Shown here piece after piece: positions 1-6,269 of a stretch of 21,906 nt of DNA. The position numbers and the translations under genes were made by a program. The notes under the pieces were generated by a model. That model saw only the letters and a program-made list of their open reading frames with translations, was not told where the DNA came from and searched no databases. The stretch comes from Perlabentimonas sp964554585 (lineage in GTDB: Bacteria; Bacteroidota; Bacteroidia; Bacteroidales; Tenuifilaceae). The stretch spans positions 1-21,906 of the forward strand of contig CAZKPD010000029.1 in assembly GCA_964554585.1 (NCBI GenBank), read 5' to 3'. Every line of letters starts with the position of its first letter. The first letter of the stretch is position 1.

Positions 1-619
1 TTTTGGTACCTCCAAAGGAGAGGATATCCACACCTACATCAGCAGTAAACTCTTTAAATGATTTGCCCAGCGCCACGGCTGCATTGCCCAGTCGGGCACC
101 ATCCATATGCAGATACATGCCATTGCTGTGAGCAAAATGGGCCAAAGCCCTAATCTCATCCACTGTATAGAGCGTACCAAGCTCGGTGGGTTGTGAAATG
201 GACACCACCTTGGGCTGCACATGATGCTCAAAGCCGATGCCCTGCATTTGGGATTGAGCCTGTTCCACCGTTAGTTTGCCATCAGGTGTAGGAACGGTGA
301 GCAGCTTACAGCCTGTAAACCGTTCGGGTGCACCGCATTCGTCCACATGGATATGCGCCGTATCGGGGGTGATTACCGCATTAAAAGGCTGCGTGGCAGC
401 CTTTATACCCAGCACATTGGCTGCCGAACCAATAAACACAAAGAACACCTCAACCTGCTGACCAAAATAGGATCTGAAGAGCTCTACCGCCTCCTGCGTA
501 TAATGGTCATCGCCATAAGCAACAGCATGGCCGGTATTGGCATTCGCAATGGCATCGAGGATTACGGGGTGAACCCCCGAGTTGTTGTCGCTGGCAAAAC
601 CACGCTTATCCTTTTCCAT
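1..619 (-). CDS. Low-specificity L-threonine aldolase (3' end outside window)
   Basis: PLP-dependent fold-type I lyase that cleaves L-threonine or L-allo-threonine to glycine and acetaldehyde; cytoplasmic. The frame is open from an ATG at 617-619 to the window edge, giving 206 complete codons, about 60% of the usual ~340 aa. Seen: N-terminal FASDN; a GSAAN segment near residue 65 (the GTxAN position of the family); His91, in the place of the ring-stacking histidine; D173-G-A-R176, the Asp/Arg pair that holds PLP; and SFGGTK with Lys206, the Schiff-base lysine, as the last complete codon. It lies 34 bp downstream of argS on the same strand with no promoter element visible between them, so co-transcription is likely. 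A broader beta-eliminating lyase label would also fit, but the SFGGTK context favours threonine aldolase. Confidence 0.9.
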   Translation of the reverse strand, partial: MEKDKRGFASDNNSGVHPVILDAIANANTGHAVAYGDDHYTQEAVELFRSYFGQQVEVFFVFIGSAANVLGIKAATQPFNAVITPDTAHIHVDECGAPERFTGCKLLTVPTPDGKLTVEQAQSQMQGIGFEHHVQPKVVSISQPTELGTLYTVDEIRALAHFAHSNGMYLHMDGARLGNAAVALGKSFKEFTADVGVDILSFGGTK

Positions 620-653
620 GATTCTTTACTAACTATTAGAATTGATAACGTAT

Positions 654-2444
654 TTACATCCTATGAGGTACACCAATACCCAATAAATCCATAGCGATAC
701 GGATTGCATTGGCCACCTCTTGCGAAATTAACAGCCTGGCCTCCCTTACTTGGGAATCCTCTTCCCTAAGAATAGAAAAATCGTGGTAAAACTGGTTATA
801 CTCCTTGGCCAAATCGTAGGCAAAATTGGCCAGCAGTGCCGGACTCAGATTTTCGCCCGCCTGCTTTACCACATCGGCCAAGGATACCACCTGCTGAATC
901 AGCTCCTGCTCCTTTACCCCCAAGCTAATACCAGTAATTGAAGATGGAACAGTTATGCCCGCCTGCTCTGCCCTACGAAGCACCGATTGGATACGAGCAT
1001 AAGTGTACTGAATAAACGGACCGGTATGCCCGTTAAAGTCGATGGACTCCTGAGGGTTGAAGGTCATATTCTTGCGCGGATCAACCTTTAGGATAAAATA
1101 TTTTAGGGCGCCCAAACCAATCATATTCACAATCTCCTCAGCCTCCTGCTCGTTCAGCTCATCCAGCTTACCCAGCTCCTGCGACATCTCACGGGCAGTG
1201 GTCACCATCTCCTCAATCAAATCATCCGCATCCACCACTTTCCCCTCGCGCGATTTCATCTTCCCTTCGGGAAGCTCTACCATACCGTAAGAGAGGTGGA
1301 ACAGATGTTTGGCCCAATCGTACCCCAGCTGCTGCAGGGTTAGGCTTAGCACTTTAAAGTGGTACTCCTGCTCGTTGCCTACCACATAGATATGGTCATC
1401 CAACCTAAACTCTCCAAACCGCTGAGCTGCTGTTCCCAAATCCTGTGTCATATATACTGATGTACCGTCGGCACGGAGCAATAGCTTCTCATCCAACCCG
1501 TGCTCGGTAAGGTCAACCCAAACGGAACCATCCTCCTTTTTAACGAACACTCCCTTCTCTAGCCCCTCGGCAACCAATGATTTACCCAAAAGGTAGGTGC
1601 CAGACTCATAGTAAATCTTATCAAAATGGATACCCATGGCGTTGTAGGTTACCTCAAAACCCTCGTACACCCACCCATTCATCTTTTCCCAAAGGGAATA
1701 CACCTCAGGATTTTTAGCCTCCCACTTGCGGAGCATCTCCTGCGCCTCAAGGATTACAGGTGCTTGCGCCTTAGCCTCCTCCTCGCTCAATCCCTTAGCC
1801 TGTAGCTCTTTTATCTGCTTACGATACTCATTCTCGAACAGCACATAGTACTTACCCACCAGATGGTCACCCTTAATCCCGCTACTCTGCGGAGTTTCGC
1901 CATGGCCAAACTTTTGCCATGCCAGCATGGACTTACAGATATGGATTCCCCTGTCGTTTACCAGGTTTACCTGAATTACCTTATGCCCGTTGGCTTGCAA
2001 AATTCGCGAAACAGAGTAGCCCAACAGATTATTCCTAATATGTCCCAAATGCAGGGGCTTATTGGTGTTGGGAGATGAGTACTCCACCATAACTGTTTTA
2101 CCAGACGATTCTGGCAGTGCTACACCATAATTCTCAGTAGTAGAGATATAATTCAGCGTACCACACCAAAACTCACTGCTTAGGCTAAGGTTTAAGAAAC
2201 CTTTCACCACGTTAAATACGGTAAATATGGGTTGAGTGGCCACCAGCTTCTCTCCTATCTCTTGGGCAGTTTCTTCGGGTTTCTTTTTAGAAAGTTTAAG
2301 CAGTGGAAATACCACCAGGGTAAAGTTGCCCTCAAACTCCCGCTTGGTTTTTTGGATTTGCACCAGGCTCAAGGGAGGTTGCTCACCGTAAAGTTCCTCT
2401 ATGGTTTTTGCAGCCAGCTGCTGCAGGGTATTTTCGATATTCAT
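654..2444 (-). CDS. argS: Arginyl-tRNA synthetase
   Basis: Charges tRNA-Arg with arginine using ATP; class I synthetase, cytoplasmic, essential. At 596 aa it is full length. Seen in order: an N-terminal additional domain (roughly residues 1-105) of the type that recognises the tRNA D-loop; EYSSPNTNKP leading into HLGH at 132-135 (the HIGH signature); the Rossmann catalytic domain; KMKSREGK from residue 395, in the place of KMSKS and typical of bacterial ArgRS; and a C-terminal anticodon-binding helical domain ending in VPHRM, the usual type of ArgRS C-terminus. The ATG at 2442-2444 fits the expected N-terminus. A TATCTTTG promoter element lies 24 bp upstream (2469-2476). The threonine aldolase gene follows 34 bp downstream. 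Confidence 0.98.
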   Translation of the reverse strand: MNIENTLQQLAAKTIEELYGEQPPLSLVQIQKTKREFEGNFTLVVFPLLKLSKKKPEETAQEIGEKLVATQPIFTVFNVVKGFLNLSLSSEFWCGTLNYISTTENYGVALPESSGKTVMVEYSSPNTNKPLHLGHIRNNLLGYSVSRILQANGHKVIQVNLVNDRGIHICKSMLAWQKFGHGETPQSSGIKGDHLVGKYYVLFENEYRKQIKELQAKGLSEEEAKAQAPVILEAQEMLRKWEAKNPEVYSLWEKMNGWVYEGFEVTYNAMGIHFDKIYYESGTYLLGKSLVAEGLEKGVFVKKEDGSVWVDLTEHGLDEKLLLRADGTSVYMTQDLGTAAQRFGEFRLDDHIYVVGNEQEYHFKVLSLTLQQLGYDWAKHLFHLSYGMVELPEGKMKSREGKVVDADDLIEEMVTTAREMSQELGKLDELNEQEAEEIVNMIGLGALKYFILKVDPRKNMTFNPQESIDFNGHTGPFIQYTYARIQSVLRRAEQAGITVPSSITGISLGVKEQELIQQVVSLADVVKQAGENLSPALLANFAYDLAKEYNQFYHDFSILREEDSQVREARLLISQEVANAIRIAMDLLGIGVPHRM

Positions 2445-2468
2445 TGTTTATATTGATTAAAAGCAGTG

Positions 2469-2476
2469 CAAAGATA
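2469..2476 (-). promoter_or_regulatory. Bacteroidota-type -7 element for argS
   Basis: Read on the minus strand, TATCTTTG is an exact match to the TAnnTTTG -7 consensus of the Bacteroidota primary sigma factor. It ends 24 bp before the argS ATG. I see no TTG at the expected -33 distance, so the assignment rests on the -7 box and its position. Confidence 0.6.
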
Positions 2477-2523
2477 ATAACTCTGCGTATGATATGGAAT
2501 TTGTAGGCGGGTTAATTCGTGAA

Positions 2524-2631
2524 ACGAGGTGCGGGTTTCGAGTTCTATGTTCCCTTCGGCAAGTGTAAGGCGACGCTTTGTTCTCCTTTGCGAATTTGCG
2601 TGAATCATAGTGCGAGGTACGAGTTACGAGT
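2524..2631. repeat. Imperfect 20-bp direct repeat, CGAG-rich
   Basis: Copies at 2524-2543 and 2612-2631, offset by 88 bp, share 15 of 20 bases by eye. Both are built from words such as CGAGGT, CGGG/CGAG and CGAGT. The style resembles the degenerate GTACGAG-type intergenic text I associate with Bacteroidota genomes. The function is unknown. Confidence 0.4.
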
Positions 2632-2632
2632 G

Positions 2633-2656
2633 TACTCCCCTGCTAGGGATTGAGTA
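2633..2656. other. Imperfect hairpin
   Basis: TACTC (2633-2637) pairs with GAGTA (2652-2656), and CCC (2638-2640) pairs with GGG (2646-2648) around the five-base loop TGCTA. A three-base bulge sits on the 3' side. No T-run follows on either strand, so it is not a standard intrinsic terminator. It could be part of a repeat or an operator. Confidence 0.35.
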
Positions 2657-2753
2657 TGATTAAAACCCTGAAAGGGAGGCATTCGTTTGCATAGTATCCT
2701 TTACGTATTTATGAATTTACCCACGACTAATCAAAGTTCCATGCAAATTTTCC

Positions 2754-2761
2754 TATCTTTG
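2754..2761 (+). promoter_or_regulatory. Bacteroidota-type -7 element for the MBL-hydrolase operon
   Basis: TATCTTTG is an exact match to TAnnTTTG and ends 40 bp upstream of the TTG start at 2802. No clear -33 TTG is visible. It is the only such match close to the start of this three-gene plus-strand run. Confidence 0.6.
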
Positions 2762-2801
2762 GTTATTGAAATTTTACTAACTCTTAAGGGATTAAAGTCG
2801 T

Positions 2802-3563
2802 TTGAAAATCACGTTTTTAGGAACCGGAACCTCTCAGGGTGTACCCGTTATTGCGTGCGGTTGCCCCACATGCCAATCTGCCGATATTCTCGATAAACGA
2901 CTAAGGTCATCGGTACTTATTGAGGATTTAGATACCTCTATTCTTATTGATATTGGGCCCGACTTTAGGCAGCAAATGCTCACTGCCAAGGTAAAACGCT
3001 TAGGTTACATATTGCTTACCCACGAACATAGAGACCATATTGCAGGCATTGACGATGTGCGTGCTTTCAACTTTATCAATGGCAAGCCTATGGATATTTG
3101 GGCCGAAGATCGGGTGCATCAAGCACTTAAGCGGGATTTTGCTTATATCTTTTCTCCAGAGAAATACCCCGGCGCACCCGAGATTACCCTGCATTCCATT
3201 GATGGACTGCCATTCCATATTAATCATTTAAAAATTGTTCCCATTAGGGCGTATCACCTCAGAATGCCGGTTTACGGGTTTCGGATTAATGATTTTACCT
3301 ATATTACCGATGCTAACTTTATAGATGAAAAGGAGAAAGAAAAAATCATGGGAACCCAATACCTTGTGATTAACGCCCTGCGAAAGCAATCCCATATATC
3401 CCATTTTTCTCTTCCCGAGGCCCTAAGGCTTATTGAGGAAATCAGCCCCCGTAAGGCATACATTACCCATATTGGACACCAGATGGGCTTGCACCGTGAG
3501 GTGCAAAAAGGACTGCCCGAGAACGTATTATTAGCTTACGATGGCCTGACCCTCGATTACTAA
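2802..3563 (+). CDS. PhnP-like metallo-beta-lactamase-fold hydrolase
   Basis: Metal-dependent hydrolase of the PhnP/RNase Z-like branch of the metallo-beta-lactamase fold; cytoplasmic, 253 aa. Seen: N-terminal FLGTGTSQGVP; the metal motif T-H74-E-H76-R-D78-H79; His152; YITD with Asp170; and THIGH at 222-226. Cys19, Cys21 and Cys24 form the CxCxxC that in E. coli PhnP binds a structural zinc together with a C-terminal His; His226 would be the partner here. The start is TTG, chosen because the family N-terminus (KITFLGTGTS) begins right there and no ATG precedes it in frame within the conserved part. PhnP is a cyclic phosphodiesterase of C-P lyase pathways, but no phn genes are visible, so the substrate is unknown. 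The next gene begins 19 bp downstream. Confidence 0.88.
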   Translation: MKITFLGTGTSQGVPVIACGCPTCQSADILDKRLRSSVLIEDLDTSILIDIGPDFRQQMLTAKVKRLGYILLTHEHRDHIAGIDDVRAFNFINGKPMDIWAEDRVHQALKRDFAYIFSPEKYPGAPEITLHSIDGLPFHINHLKIVPIRAYHLRMPVYGFRINDFTYITDANFIDEKEKEKIMGTQYLVINALRKQSHISHFSLPEALRLIEEISPRKAYITHIGHQMGLHREVQKGLPENVLLAYDGLTLDY

Positions 3564-3570
3564 GCTACAA

Positions 3571-3578
3571 TACCTTTG
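3571..3578 (+). promoter_or_regulatory. TACCTTTG, possible internal -7 element
   Basis: This matches TAnnTTTG exactly and lies only 4 bp before the ATG at 3583. If used, transcription would begin at or near the start codon, giving a leaderless mRNA, or would serve a later in-frame ATG at 3661. No -33 element is seen and chance occurrence is likely. Confidence 0.25.
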
Positions 3579-3582
3579 AACC

Positions 3583-3876
3583 ATGTTTAATGAACCCTCA
3601 CAATTCCTACAAGAGGCCATTTGCAGGGTAAACCCAAATTTCACTTGGACACAGCCCATTATGGGCTTGTATATTGAATCCCTGTCGCAAGAGCATGGCG
3701 TAATTAAAACTAGAGATGCTCAAGCCCTGCAAGGGCTTAAAGAGGGCGACTGGGTGGCTGTGCTGCCTGCCCACTCATGCCTTACTGTAGATGCTGTTGG
3801 CCAGTTCTATGTGGATGGAAAAGGGATGGTATCCACCCGTAGGGAACGAATTCCTATAACAAATGTAAAAAGGTGA
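3583..3876 (+). CDS. Small protein resembling the D-threonine aldolase / D-serine dehydratase C-terminal domain
   Basis: A 97-aa protein. From about residue 27 it reads like the C-terminal beta domain of the DSD1/D-threonine aldolase family (Pfam D-ser_dehydrat): SQEHG at 35-39 in place of the family SEEHG, LKEGDWV at 52-58, then LPAH64-S-C66, the HxC pair that binds the catalytic-site metal in full-length enzymes, and FYVDG. The whole N-terminal PLP barrel is missing. The upstream gene ends 19 bp before and is intact, so there is no room for a broken N-terminal half. Residues 1-26 have no recognisable counterpart; an ATG at 3661 (Met27) is an alternative start that would give just the domain. 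It sits between hydrolase genes with a 4-bp gap to the next. It cannot be a complete aldolase; a metal-binding or regulatory role is inference only. Confidence 0.75.
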   Translation: MFNEPSQFLQEAICRVNPNFTWTQPIMGLYIESLSQEHGVIKTRDAQALQGLKEGDWVAVLPAHSCLTVDAVGQFYVDGKGMVSTRRERIPITNVKR

Positions 3877-3880
3877 AGCC

Positions 3881-4576
3881 ATGCGCTATATAGATTTTCA
3901 CACCCACTGGTCACCCACACACACTTATGGTATTGTTGCAGTTTGCAACCTTGACCTTTTTGGTAATTCGACGGTGGAAGATGACCGATACTACACGGTG
4001 GGAATCCATCCTTGGGAGAGCCATAGGCCCAATGTGTACGAATATCTGAAACAGGTTGAAAAAATTTTGGATAGCAAACAGGTAATCGGATTGGGCGAAG
4101 TGGGATTGGATAAGCTTAGAGGTGCAGGGCTAGGGGTTCAGTTGGAGCTGTTTAGCCTACAGGTTGAACTTGCTCAACTAAAAGGGAAACCCATTATTGT
4201 ACACTGTGTTAGGGCTTTGGATGAGCTAATTGCTCTTAGAAAACGATACCCCGAAAAGCCGTCATGGGCTGTTCATGGCTTTAGCGGCAGCCCGCAGCTG
4301 GCAGGCCAGTTGCTAAATGCAGGATTTTACCTATCGGTTGGGGCAGCACTGCTTAAAGGATCAGGGAAAATACGGGAAACGCTTCCGCATATTCCACTCA
4401 ACAGGCTATTTCTCGAAACTGATGATTCGGGCGTGGATATCAGAAGCATATACCGAGATGCTGCCGGTTTACTGGGAATAGACGAGGTTGAGCTGATAGA
4501 GCAGTTGAACCAAAACTTTACAAGGTTTTTTGAAGAAAAAGTTGATTTACAACTACATAATCAAACAAAAAAATAA
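3881..4576 (+). CDS. TatD-family metal-dependent hydrolase
   Basis: Cytoplasmic TIM-barrel hydrolase of the TatD family, whose members act as metal-dependent DNases. At 231 aa it is a little shorter than E. coli TatD (about 260 aa). Expected metal ligands are in order: FH7-T-H9 at the N-terminus, GIHPW at 41-45, GE73VGLD, VH108C, VH132GFSGS and LETD181. The C-terminus is divergent from classical TatD: the usual proline-rich text after ETD is replaced by DSGVDIRSIY. The ATG at 3881 is 4 bp after the previous stop, so the three plus-strand genes probably form one operon. The gene converges with the lipoprotein pair, only 8 bp from the next stop codon, and I see no clear terminator hairpin between them. 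Confidence 0.9.
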   Translation: MRYIDFHTHWSPTHTYGIVAVCNLDLFGNSTVEDDRYYTVGIHPWESHRPNVYEYLKQVEKILDSKQVIGLGEVGLDKLRGAGLGVQLELFSLQVELAQLKGKPIIVHCVRALDELIALRKRYPEKPSWAVHGFSGSPQLAGQLLNAGFYLSVGAALLKGSGKIRETLPHIPLNRLFLETDDSGVDIRSIYRDAAGLLGIDEVELIEQLNQNFTRFFEEKVDLQLHNQTKK

Positions 4577-4584
4577 AGCAGCAA

Positions 4585-5250
4585 TTAGCTTCGCGAAAAG
4601 GTTAAACCATTGTTAAAAACCAGCTTAACCAAACCATACCTTTTGGCAAAAAACAGCTCTTTTACGGTATAGTCCTCCCAGTTTTCAGAAAAATCATTCA
4701 GAGTAAAATGCAGAACATCACTGTATTCTGCACCATTCACTGTATAGCTCTCCAGAATGGTTACAACAGAATGAATGGTTACATTATCGCTATACTGCTC
4801 GTCATCACTTCCTAACCACAGATAATCGTAAACATGCTCCACCCGTGTTACCTTGTTCTGTTTAAGGTCGAATGCAAACCCGGTATTCAACGCTTCAATA
4901 AACAGCTCATCACCAAATGGCTCGCTTCCGGCAGTTAGCGAAACGCTAAAGTGCATGGCATAGGTTGAACTAAAGACTTTATAGTGATACTCACGGCTAT
5001 ACCTATGGGTAGTAAAGAAAAGGAATCCACCTGAACCTTCTAAAAAATAGTAACTATCTTCTGTTAAAAACAGCTCATGCGAAATGCCATTATCATCCAT
5101 CAGCACAAAATTGCTCCCCACGCTATTGTCAACCATCCAATCCCTGTTTTCAGGGCTGAAAGATATCACCTCCTCCTTAACGCATCCCGAAAGCGTAATT
5201 ACCATTAAGGCTATCAGCGCTTTATTCAACCATTGTATAGTCCTCATCAT
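4585..5250 (-). CDS. Predicted lipoprotein, function unknown (second of an overlapping pair)
   Basis: A 221-aa protein with an N-terminal signal: a short charged region, the hydrophobic stretch ALIALMVITL, then lipobox L-S-G-C with the lipidated Cys at residue 23. The mature part is rich in aromatic and acidic residues and probably beta-stranded. It ends in FAKRYGLVKLVFNNGLTF, the type of ending seen in Bacteroidota lipoproteins with GL(V/I)K-like tails. Its start lies inside the end of the upstream lipoprotein gene, a 29-bp overlap (26 bp if the second of the two adjacent ATGs is used), which points to translational coupling. The upstream protein ends similarly (YEKGIIKI), suggesting distant paralogy. 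I do not recognise the family; anchoring in the cell envelope is the only safe inference. Confidence 0.85.
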   Translation of the reverse strand: MMRTIQWLNKALIALMVITLSGCVKEEVISFSPENRDWMVDNSVGSNFVLMDDNGISHELFLTEDSYYFLEGSGGFLFFTTHRYSREYHYKVFSSTYAMHFSVSLTAGSEPFGDELFIEALNTGFAFDLKQNKVTRVEHVYDYLWLGSDDEQYSDNVTIHSVVTILESYTVNGAEYSDVLHFTLNDFSENWEDYTVKELFFAKRYGLVKLVFNNGLTFSRS

Positions 5251-5815
5251 TAGACATCAGTATCTTAATTATTCCCTTTTCATAGCTAAAGTACATGCTA
5301 TCCACAAAAATTTCTTGAGAGGGGTAGCCATAAGCGTCAGATTTAAGCTTAAACACATTGTAATAGAAGGTATCATTCACTTTTAACGAATCGGCAAATT
5401 CAAAATAGTCGAGTTCATCAGTGAATGTCGGAATATAAAAACCGGCCCTTGAAAAAATAGCTTGGAAATACAGGTTTGGTTCATTCGCATTGTCAATGCG
5501 AAAATTGATATTAAATATGGGATAATCAGTAGCTAATACGGTATTATCAACCTCATAATGATAAATATACTCGCAGCAATGATCGCAGTAGGTCCATTCA
5601 TCATGGGTGAGTCGTTCTGCCTTAAAATTTATCACATATCCGTTTGAGTGCCTAAAGCTGTACGTTTCGCCATTAACATATGGCAACATTAGTAATGCTG
5701 AATCCGATAGTGGTCCGTTCTCCACTTTTGCAGGAGGTTCGCAGGGAACACAGCTATAAGCCAATAGAACAATGGATAGAAAAAATAGAATCCTAGAGGG
5801 TAATCGTTTTTTCAT
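5222..5815 (-). CDS. Predicted lipoprotein, function unknown (first of an overlapping pair)
   Basis: A 197-aa protein with signal peptide KKRLPSRILFFLSIVLL followed by lipobox A-Y-S-C, lipidated Cys at residue 22. Cys25 and a CxxCC cluster (Cys77, Cys80, Cys81) suggest disulfides or metal binding after export. The mature part looks beta-rich and ends with SMYFSYEKGIIKI. Acidic residues after the lipobox are few, so I cannot tell from the sequence whether it goes to the inner or outer membrane. It overlaps the next lipoprotein gene by 29 bp and starts 43 bp after the yjbQ-like gene. That gap contains TATTTTTTG, one base longer than the -7 consensus, so an own promoter is possible but weak. No family recognised. 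Confidence 0.87.
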   Translation of the reverse strand: MKKRLPSRILFFLSIVLLAYSCVPCEPPAKVENGPLSDSALLMLPYVNGETYSFRHSNGYVINFKAERLTHDEWTYCDHCCEYIYHYEVDNTVLATDYPIFNINFRIDNANEPNLYFQAIFSRAGFYIPTFTDELDYFEFADSLKVNDTFYYNVFKLKSDAYGYPSQEIFVDSMYFSYEKGIIKILMSNDEDYTMVE

Positions 5816-5858
5816 GGTTTAAATAAGATATCTACAAAAAATACTACGGAATGTGACC

Positions 5859-6257
5859 CTACGCCCCAATAATCTTCACCAGCACCCTTTTGCGGCGTTT
5901 GCCATCAAACTCCCACGGGCCCAAATCTAGCTGACCATTGGTTATGGCTACCACCACCTCGCGCCCCATTATGGTGCGCTTTAGGTGAGCATCGGCATTA
6001 TCCTCATAGGTGTTGTGCTTGTACTGTGAGTAAGGTTTTTCGGGCGCAAGTCCCTCCAACCATACCTCAAAATCGTGGTGCAAACCCGACTCATCATCGT
6101 TTATAAATACGCTGGCGGTAATGTGCATGGCATTGACCAGCACCAACCCCTCTTTAATACCGCTTTCGGCAATACAGCGGTCAATCTCGGGAGTAATATT
6201 TATCAATTCCCTGCGGCTACGGGTTTCGAACCACAGCTCTTTACGGTAACTTTTCAT
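5859..6257 (-). CDS. YjbQ / UPF0047 family protein with a short C-terminal region
   Basis: Member of the secondary thiamine-phosphate synthase-like family (YjbQ/UPF0047), a small cytoplasmic protein of poorly defined role; some members show weak thiamine-phosphate synthase activity. Seen: LVNAMH45ITASVFIND (family HxTAS region), ESGLHHDF at 56-63, DNADAH91LKRTIMG, and ITNGQLDLG with P114-W-E-F. Length is 132 aa against about 138 for E. coli YjbQ. The shortfall falls at one place: after GPWE the protein goes straight to FDGKRRKRV, whereas relatives I recall have about six more residues there (E. coli has GTWQ followed by GIWLGE). The frame stays open, so this looks like a small in-frame deletion. 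It is the last gene of the tight sugar operon, 12 bp after pgm. Confidence 0.88.
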   Translation of the reverse strand: MKSYRKELWFETRSRRELINITPEIDRCIAESGIKEGLVLVNAMHITASVFINDDESGLHHDFEVWLEGLAPEKPYSQYKHNTYEDNADAHLKRTIMGREVVVAITNGQLDLGPWEFDGKRRKRVLVKIIGA

Positions 6258-6269
6258 GCATAGCCCGTA

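Larger units (their letters stand above)
2445..2801. other. Divergent argS / MBL-hydrolase intergenic region (357 bp)
   Basis: No convincing gene lies here. The region holds the argS promoter element on the minus strand near 2469, the hydrolase promoter element on the plus strand near 2754, an imperfect direct repeat rich in CGAG words (2524-2543 and 2612-2631) and an imperfect hairpin (2633-2656). The length between two divergent promoters and the degenerate CGAG-rich text suggest intergenic repeat debris rather than a decayed gene. Confidence 0.6.

Noticed and set aside
347..694. A 115-codon plus-strand frame opposite the threonine aldolase gene.
   Set aside because: The minus strand here encodes clear threonine aldolase motifs up to the PLP lysine; the plus-strand frame is its antisense shadow.
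5816..5858. TATTTTTTG on the minus strand as a promoter for the lipoprotein pair.
   Set aside because: The spacing inside the motif is one base longer than the TAnnTTTG consensus and no -33 element is seen; poly-T text makes chance matches likely.
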